A stretch of 20,025 bases of DNA from an uncultured Bacilli bacterium. Its GTDB lineage: Bacteria > Bacillota_I > Bacilli_A > RF39 > UBA660. The position numbers were made by a program, and so were the translations under genes. This document shows, piece after piece, positions 15,643 to 20,025 of this stretch; the first letter of the stretch is position 1, and every line of letters starts with the position of its first letter. The notes beneath the pieces were generated by a model. The model was not told where the DNA came from, ran no database searches, and saw nothing but the letters and a program-made list of their open reading frames with translations. The stretch lies in the NCBI GenBank assembly GCA_947628245.1, contig CANQZH010000005.1, positions 1 through 20,025 on the forward strand, given 5' to 3'.

Positions 15643-16164
15643 CTATCTCCTTAAAGTATTTACATCTAAATCTTGAGTTCTTTTCATTATTTTTTTAATT
15701 AATACTTTTATTACATTATTTTCAACTTTGTAACTTATTTCATCTCCAACTTTTTTACCATAAATAGCATTACCCATTGGACTATTTACGGATATTTCTT
15801 GAATTTCAGACATTCTGTTTGGGGAACTACCAATAAGTTTAAAGATACAATCTTCTTCAATATCATCTGGTGCATATTCAACATCTAATACTACGTAATT
15901 ATCAATATCTAAACTATCAGAATCTAATTTATCTTCAATAACTGTAACATTTTCTATTTGCTTTCTTAAATCATCTATTTGAGCCATTAAAGATCTTTCT
16001 TCTGATTCTGTTTGATATAATTCTGGATTATCGTGCCAATTATCACCTTGATATATTGCCTTTGTTCCTTTATAAATTCTAGTATTTGCTAATTCTTCTT
16101 GTTTTTGCATTAATTCCTTTTTTAATTGTTCTAACCCTTTTTTATCTAATTTTAAATTATTCAT
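15643..16164 (-). CDS. GreA-like transcription factor, WHDN-tip variant (first)
   Basis: The 173-residue protein has the GreA/GreB layout: an N-terminal coiled-coil hairpin (about 8-75) and a C-terminal FKBP-like domain with SPMGNAIYGKKVGDEI (GreA: SPLARALLGKxxGDxV). The tip of the coiled coil, which in GreA reads GDLSENAEY and supplies the two acids used for RNA polymerase cleavage stimulation, reads GDNWHDNPELY, with two extra residues and a Trp-His. It may therefore not stimulate cleavage in the usual way. ATG 16164 follows AGGAGGG. Its stop is two bases from the U32 start. Together with the kinase and U32 genes it recalls the udk-greA-trhP neighbourhood. A paralog lies at 18841-19344. Confidence 0.8.
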   Translation of the reverse strand: MNNLKLDKKGLEQLKKELMQKQEELANTRIYKGTKAIYQGDNWHDNPELYQTESEERSLMAQIDDLRKQIENVTVIEDKLDSDSLDIDNYVVLDVEYAPDDIEEDCIFKLIGSSPNRMSEIQEISVNSPMGNAIYGKKVGDEISYKVENNVIKVLIKKIMKRTQDLDVNTLRR

Positions 16165-16178
16165 AATTTTTTTCCCTC

Positions 16179-16772
16179 CTATTTTCTTACAATAGATTTT
16201 CCTTTTATCTTATCTATTTCAAAATATATTTCTTCTAAAACTTCTTCAATACTTTTATTTTCAGTATTAACACAAATATACGGTATAGAAAAATTTTGTA
16301 AAAAATATAACATCTTATCATAACCATCTTGAAATTTTTCTGGATCATTTAAATCTTTATCATTTTTATCTCTTAACATCATTCTTTGTCGCCTTGTTTG
16401 TGGAGTGGCATATAGTAGTATTGTTAAATCTGGTACTCCTACAATATCTATCATAGATTTAAATACTGCATCACTATTCATATCACCATTCCAAAAATAA
16501 TTAGACGCAAAATGACGATCAACAATAAAATTTTCAAATTTTCGGAAACACAAAATATTGCCCATACCTATAAACCAGGCTCTTATAGCACTATCTTTAA
16601 TTTTATAAACACGATTTGCAACAGCCATTAAATCAGCATATCCATTTTCCTCGCTATCCTCAAAAAAATAATGCAATGGTTTATCAATATACATAAGATC
16701 ATAATGTTTTGCAATTTCTCTACCGATGGTTGTTTTTCCAGAACCATCCATTCCTTCTATTGCTAATTTCAT
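16179..16772 (-). CDS. Thymidylate-kinase-like P-loop nucleotide kinase
   Basis: The 197-residue protein has Walker A EGMDGSGKTT (6-15), a DRHFASNYF motif matching the DRY/H region of thymidylate/deoxynucleoside kinases, and a lid-like TRRQRMMLRDKND. Such kinases phosphorylate nucleosides or nucleoside monophosphates. The spacing fits dTMP kinase, but the insert around 30-60 (HYFFEDSEENGYADLMAVANRVY) differs from housekeeping enzymes, so it is probably a specialised paralog. ATG 16772 overlaps nothing; the TGA of the HAD gene ends one base before it, and AGAGG sits five bases upstream. Position between a HAD protein and a GreA-like factor suggests a nucleotide substrate for the pathway (inference). 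Confidence 0.75.
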   Translation of the reverse strand: MKLAIEGMDGSGKTTIGREIAKHYDLMYIDKPLHYFFEDSEENGYADLMAVANRVYKIKDSAIRAWFIGMGNILCFRKFENFIVDRHFASNYFWNGDMNSDAVFKSMIDIVGVPDLTILLYATPQTRRQRMMLRDKNDKDLNDPEKFQDGYDKMLYFLQNFSIPYICVNTENKSIEEVLEEIYFEIDKIKGKSIVRK

Positions 16773-16773
16773 A

Positions 16774-17868
16774 TCAACCTCTCGTTCCTTTATATTTATA
16801 CAACGAATAGCCTAAAATCTTATTTTGAAATACTAATCTCAGTTTAAATAGTGAATTATCGTTTAACCGTATGATGTATTTATTATTCAAAATATATTTT
16901 TTATCATTTACTTCTTTTAAATTTACTTTTTTAATTCCTAAATTTTTATGTAAATCACTAATTACATCATCAATAGTTATATTCATTTTATTTTCCCCCT
17001 CTAAATAACTATATATAGCTTTTGCTACACCATTTTTATTATTACTTTCTGTAACATAAGATGATATTTTTTTTATATCTTCATCACCATTGTTCATACA
17101 TACTGTATTTTTTAAATTTTGAAATACCTCCTTATCATTTTTACCATCACCAATAAACAATACTTCATCAGATTTTAATTTTAAATATTTCATTAATTCT
17201 TTTATTCCTAAATATTTATTATCAGGAACTGATCCTATTTCTATATAATTAATTTTCTTTTTTAAAGTAGATTCATAAGAATTTTTATAATATTCGGTTA
17301 TATACAAATTTTCTTTTTTTAACATCTTTTGAAGTTTTTCATATATTTCATCCAAATTTTTATCAGATACCAAAACTATTTTTACTATATCTGAAATTTT
17401 GTTTTCTTTAATATAATTCAAAACATTTGCTACATAAAATACATTATTTTTTAATTTTTTAGGATATTTTTCATTTAGTATTGTATGTTTTAGAGTGAAA
17501 TAATCCATTTTGTCAGAACCCTCTGAAAATAATCTATTAATATGAACATCAATTTCATTTGTTTTAGCAAATTTTATTATTTGTTCAACTTGTCTTTTAT
17601 TTAAATAATTTACTTTAACTTGATTCATTGTTGCTAAATCTAAAACTACACTCCCATTACTAAAAACTGCATAATCAGATTTAATTTTATTGGTTATATA
17701 CTTTGTTGATGAAAACATCCTTGCTGTCGCTATAGCTATTTCGACATTAAAATCTTTTTTTGCTTTTCTTATTGCTCTTTGATCTTTTAAACTTATTTTA
17801 TTTTTATCGTTTAGTAAAGTTCCACCAATATCCAATAAAATAAGACGCAATTTTGATGTTTTTGACAT
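16774..17868 (-). CDS. HAD-IIB (Cof-type) protein with altered catalytic motif and C-terminal extension
   Basis: Residues 1-290 of 364 follow the Cof-type HAD fold: motif I LLDIGGTLLND, motif II-like ATARM, FSNGSVV, and motif IV LFIGDGKNDKEVF. Motif I reads D13-I-G15; the normal second Asp (DxD), the acid/base of phosphatases, is Gly (codon GGT), so it may be a weak or inactive phosphatase or use other chemistry. After GVAKAIYSYLE, where the family normally ends, about 70 more residues follow (MNITIDDVISDLHKNLGI ...). These begin at an in-frame ATG with GAGGGGG upstream, so they might also be made separately. ATG 17868 has AGAGG at seven bases. It is the first gene of the eight-gene operon. 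Confidence 0.75.
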   Translation of the reverse strand: MSKTSKLRLILLDIGGTLLNDKNKISLKDQRAIRKAKKDFNVEIAIATARMFSSTKYITNKIKSDYAVFSNGSVVLDLATMNQVKVNYLNKRQVEQIIKFAKTNEIDVHINRLFSEGSDKMDYFTLKHTILNEKYPKKLKNNVFYVANVLNYIKENKISDIVKIVLVSDKNLDEIYEKLQKMLKKENLYITEYYKNSYESTLKKKINYIEIGSVPDNKYLGIKELMKYLKLKSDEVLFIGDGKNDKEVFQNLKNTVCMNNGDEDIKKISSYVTESNNKNGVAKAIYSYLEGENKMNITIDDVISDLHKNLGIKKVNLKEVNDKKYILNNKYIIRLNDNSLFKLRLVFQNKILGYSLYKYKGTRG

Positions 17869-17882
17869 ATCAACACCTCTTT

Positions 17883-17905
17883 TTAATTAAATTATATTTA
17901 ATTAA
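17883..17905 (-). promoter_or_regulatory. Putative promoter and palindrome for the eight-gene operon
   Basis: On the minus strand a perfect TATAAT (17891-17896) lies about 23 bases before the HAD gene ATG. It sits inside an inverted repeat with 10-base arms (TTAATTAAAT-TAT-ATTTAATTAA) suited to an operator. The -35 is weak (T-rich), and the implied leader is very short. The preceding LysR terminator isolates this unit. Confidence 0.45.
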
Positions 17906-17959
17906 ATAAACTAAATAAAATCTTTTTTGCTAATGTTGTTATAAGTAAAATTTATAGCC

Positions 17960-17988
17960 AAAAAAAAACTATTATTTTAAATAGTTTT
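17960..17988 (-). terminator. Terminator after the LysR gene
   Basis: On the minus strand AAAACTATT and AATAGTTTT form a nine-base stem with a six-base loop, followed by T residues. The stem begins inside the last codons of the LysR gene and includes its stop. Confidence 0.8.
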
Positions 17989-18844
17989 CAATAAATTGTT
18001 TTACTGGATTAGTCAACCCATCATTAAGATATATTAAATTAAGTTCAAAGTTAGGCAAATCGAAGTCAACTGGAATCTCTTTAAATATTTCACTATTTAA
18101 TTCTTCTTCTACTGCTTTTTTTATAACGTAGCCTGCTCCTAATCCTTTCTTTACAGATTTTACTATAACATCAGTTGTTTCAACTTCCAAAATATCTTTT
18201 AATGTAATATTTAAATGTGCCAAAATATCATTTAAACTTTTTCGCATTGAAGATCTTTTATTAGGTAAAATAAATTTATAATCACTTAATTTTTTATCTT
18301 CATCATATTCAGATGAATTAACTACAAAACACGTCTTATAATCCGATAACTTTTTAATACACATTTTTACATTATTTATTTCTATTGGCGAATTATCAAT
18401 TACAAAATCAATTTCATAATTTAATAAACCATTAATTAATTGATTACTAGAACCACTTATAAGATTTATATGTGCATTTGGAAAATCTTTTTGAAATTTT
18501 GAAATTATATCCAATAAATAAAATGATGCAATATGTGATTGAACTCCAATGCTAATTGAAACATTATCTAAATCTTGACTATCAATAAGCATTTTTTCAC
18601 CAAGATTTAATGTACTTAATCCATTTTCTATATACTCTAAAAATAATTTGCCTGTGTTTGTCAATTCTATTCCTTTGGGATTTCTATGAAATAATTGAAC
18701 ATTTAGAATATCTTCTAAATCCTTAATTTGTTGACTAACACTAGATTGAGTTATATGCAATTTTTGAGCTGCCTTAGTTAATGTTTCAGACTTACCAACA
18801 ACATAAAATGTTCTATATAAGTTTAAATTTATATCTAATCTCAT
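17972..18844 (-). CDS. LysR-family transcriptional regulator
   Basis: The 290-residue protein has the LysR N-terminal winged HTH: LYRTFYVVGKSETLTKAAQKLHITQSSVSQQIKDLEDILNVQLFHR, matching the family consensus nearly throughout. A linker helix and a two-lobe co-inducer domain (SIGVQSHIASFYLLDII ... IDFVIDNSP ... GLGAGYVIKKAV) follow; length is normal. ATG 18844 overlaps the TGA of the second GreA-like gene as ATGA, with AAGGTGA upstream, so the two are translationally coupled. LysR regulators often control a neighbouring unit. Here the eight-gene operon starts about 100 bases downstream with a palindrome at its promoter, making it a plausible target. The ligand is unknown. Confidence 0.9.
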   Translation of the reverse strand: MRLDINLNLYRTFYVVGKSETLTKAAQKLHITQSSVSQQIKDLEDILNVQLFHRNPKGIELTNTGKLFLEYIENGLSTLNLGEKMLIDSQDLDNVSISIGVQSHIASFYLLDIISKFQKDFPNAHINLISGSSNQLINGLLNYEIDFVIDNSPIEINNVKMCIKKLSDYKTCFVVNSSEYDEDKKLSDYKFILPNKRSSMRKSLNDILAHLNITLKDILEVETTDVIVKSVKKGLGAGYVIKKAVEEELNSEIFKEIPVDFDLPNFELNLIYLNDGLTNPVKQFIENYLK

Positions 18845-19344
18845 TTTTTCACCTTGCTTTCTATATATACTTTTATTTTTTTATTATTTACAATATATTC
18901 TGTCATAGAAGAAATCTTTTTATGATAGATTGCTTTTCCAATCGGTGAATTTAATGTTATTTCTTGATATTCTTCATCATTATTATTTGCATAAAAAGTT
19001 CCAACTAACTTAAATAGTAATTCTTCACTACTATTATCTTCATATTCTAATTTTAACAATACTATATCATTTATTTTAACTAAATCATCATCTTTAGCAT
19101 CTTCTTTTATAATCACTAAATTATTTAATATTTTTTTATTATCATCTATTTGTTTTAAAATCTTTTTTTCTTCTCTAGCTGATTGTTCAAAGTCAAAATT
19201 ATCGTGCCATCCATCACCAACAGCTGAATTAAATGATTCACTATTTTCTTTACCTTTACCATTTAATTTATTTCTTAAGTCGTCAATTCCTTTTACAAAT
19301 AAATCATAACCATCTTGACTTACATAATAAATTTCTTTATCCAT
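18841..19344 (-). CDS. GreA-like transcription factor, WHDN-tip variant (second)
   Basis: The 167-residue paralog of the gene at 15643-16164 has the same order of parts: a coiled-coil hairpin, tip GDGWHDNFDFEQ in place of GreA GDLSENAEY, and a C-terminal domain with NSPIGKAIYHKK. The N-terminus is longer and includes an additional turn (VSQDGYDLFVKGIDDL). Two copies of this unusual tip within 3 kb, each beside pathway genes, suggest a shared specialised role at RNA polymerase rather than housekeeping GreA. ATG 19344 has AGAGG at six bases. It is transcribed from the promoter at 19370-19398 and coupled to lysR. Confidence 0.8.
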   Translation of the reverse strand: MDKEIYYVSQDGYDLFVKGIDDLRNKLNGKGKENSESFNSAVGDGWHDNFDFEQSAREEKKILKQIDDNKKILNNLVIIKEDAKDDDLVKINDIVLLKLEYEDNSSEELLFKLVGTFYANNNDEEYQEITLNSPIGKAIYHKKISSMTEYIVNNKKIKVYIESKVKK

Positions 19345-19369
19345 ACAATACCTCTTTTAATTGAATAAT

Positions 19370-19398
19370 ATTTTACAATATTTCTTCTTCTTTGACAA
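19370..19398 (-). promoter_or_regulatory. Promoter of the greA-like/lysR operon
   Basis: On the minus strand TTGTCA (19393-19398, 5/6) and TAAAAT (19370-19375, 5/6) are separated by exactly 17 bases, about 26 bases before the ATG of the second GreA-like gene. It overlaps the end of the response-regulator gene stop region. Confidence 0.6.
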
Positions 19399-19399
19399 T

Positions 19400-19756
19400 T
19401 TAATTTTTTATATTACTAATAATTTTCCTTAGTTTCTCTATATTTATAGGCTTTTCCAAATAAGCTGTAAAACCTAAGTCTAAATACTTTTCTTCACTAT
19501 CTAGTTCTACATCAGCCGTTAAAGTAATAACTGGTGTTTTAAAATCATTAATTTGTTTTAGTCTTTTAAATGTTTCTACTCCATCCATTTCGGGCATCAT
19601 AATATCCATAAAAATTAAGTCATAATGCTTTTCTTTAACCATTTTTAAGCATTCAGAACCACTTAAAGCATTATCTACTTCATAGCCCTCTTTTTCTAAT
19701 ATTTTAGTTGCTACTTTTAAATTAATTAAACTATCATCTACTACTAATATTTTCAT
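19400..19756 (-). CDS. Stand-alone response-regulator receiver protein
   Basis: About 118 residues form one CheY-like receiver domain: the acidic pair VVDDS near the start, the phosphorylated Asp in IFMDIMMPEMDG, the conserved Thr in VITLTAD and Lys in YLEKP. No output domain follows, so it signals through protein contacts, as in CheY/Spo0F-type or hybrid-kinase relays. No sensor kinase lies in the window. I start it at ATG 19756 (MKILVVDDS). The frame extends a further 42 codons upstream, but that stretch does not resemble a receiver and runs into the divergent RNA locus. The ribosome binding site AAAGGA is somewhat far (12 bases). Confidence 0.85.
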   Translation of the reverse strand: MKILVVDDSLINLKVATKILEKEGYEVDNALSGSECLKMVKEKHYDLIFMDIMMPEMDGVETFKRLKQINDFKTPVITLTADVELDSEEKYLDLGFTAYLEKPINIEKLRKIISNIKN

Positions 19757-19844
19757 ATTTCTAAACATTCCTTTCCGCTTCACTACGTTTTGCTTAAGCC
19801 ACAAACCGCAATGAAAATAATTATCTAATTTCTTTATTCTTTGA

Positions 19845-20025
19845 TATAATAGTAAATTGTTATCAGGTATACTACAGAGCACGGGGAGGTGAGTGGTGTT
19901 AGATCTTGTTTTCTAAACCCGTATATTTATATGTGTCGATTATCTCTAGAGTACAAATGAGTGTGCCTTATAGATTTTGAATCTATTGTTATTGAGCACG
20001 GAACCTTATCTTTGGTAAACAATTT
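19845..20025 (+). ncRNA. Structured RNA, family not identified, runs to window edge
   Basis: A perfect -10 TATAAT (19845-19850, weak -35) lies just before a sequence whose start AAATTGTT (19854-19861) is complementary to the last bases of the window, AACAATTT (20018-20025), so the two ends pair over about 170 bases. Inside are hairpins ATAGATT-TTG-AATCTAT (near 19970-19986) and GTTAGA ... TCTAAAC, and GAGCACGG occurs twice (19877, 19994). The region is more GC-rich than its surroundings and has no good reading frame. End-pairing and size resemble a 6S-like RNA, but I do not recognise conserved 6S sequence, and the 3' end with any T-run is outside the window. Confidence 0.5.

Noticed and set aside
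10554..17868. RiPP cluster with radical SAM and a precursor peptide
   Set aside because: Gaps are about 20 bases or less and no short precursor-like gene or SPASM/RRE domain is seen, so a peptide product is not supported.
19757..19882. 42-residue N-terminal extension of the response regulator
   Set aside because: It precedes MKILVVDDS, the normal receiver start, has no receiver-like or membrane features, and overlaps the RNA promoter.
1..20025. Recoded TGA (Mycoplasma-type code)
   Set aside because: Trp codons are TGG throughout and TGA is used as a normal stop in several tightly coupled genes.
19854..20025. Firm assignment as 6S RNA, tmRNA, RNase P or SRP RNA
   Set aside because: No conserved sequence blocks of those families are recognisable; only the end-pairing and size resemble 6S.

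Overview
The window is very AT-rich (well over 70% by eye), uses the standard bacterial code (Trp is TGG; TGA is used only as stop) and has strong AGGAGG-type ribosome binding sites. A signal peptide, a cell-wall sorting signal and a sortase point to a cell-walled, low-GC Bacillota (Firmicutes) bacterium, probably a gut commensal type. Every protein-coding gene I accept is on the minus strand, so transcription runs from high to low coordinates. The only plus-strand unit I can support is a structured RNA at the right edge.

Left part, about 1-10300: a piece of an integrative/conjugative element. In transcription order it holds an ArpU-like sigma-70-family regulator, a 1363-residue thioester/CnaB-repeat surface adhesin ending in a VPNTN sorting signal, its overlapping sortase, a small HTH protein, two OB-fold (SSB-like) proteins flanking a degenerate resolvase-DUF3846 fusion, and a type IV secretion block: VirB2-like pilin, TrbL/VirB6-like channel protein, PrgI/VirB3-like protein and the N-terminal part of VirB4. 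No relaxase, coupling protein, integrase or attachment site is visible, so only part of the element is here. Three transcription units (virB2-like, arpU-like, adhesin) have an intrinsic terminator just before the first ribosome binding site, plus short leader reading frames. This suggests expression by terminator read-through.

Middle, about 10472-17910: a tight eight-gene operon with gaps of about 20 bases or less: HAD-type protein, P-loop nucleotide kinase, GreA-like factor, U32 protein with a 4-Cys cluster motif, methyltransferase, radical SAM enzyme, second methyltransferase and CYTH-domain protein. The kinase-greA-U32-methyltransferase core recalls the trmR-trhP-udk-greA neighbourhood of Bacillus (wobble-uridine hydroxylation and methylation). 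The added radical SAM, second methyltransferase and CYTH protein suggest an uncharacterised modification or nucleotide pathway. It ends in a clear terminator.

Right part, about 17960-20025: a second GreA-like gene translationally coupled to a LysR regulator, with its own promoter and terminator; a stand-alone response-regulator receiver; and a plus-strand structured RNA whose two ends pair, running to the window edge.
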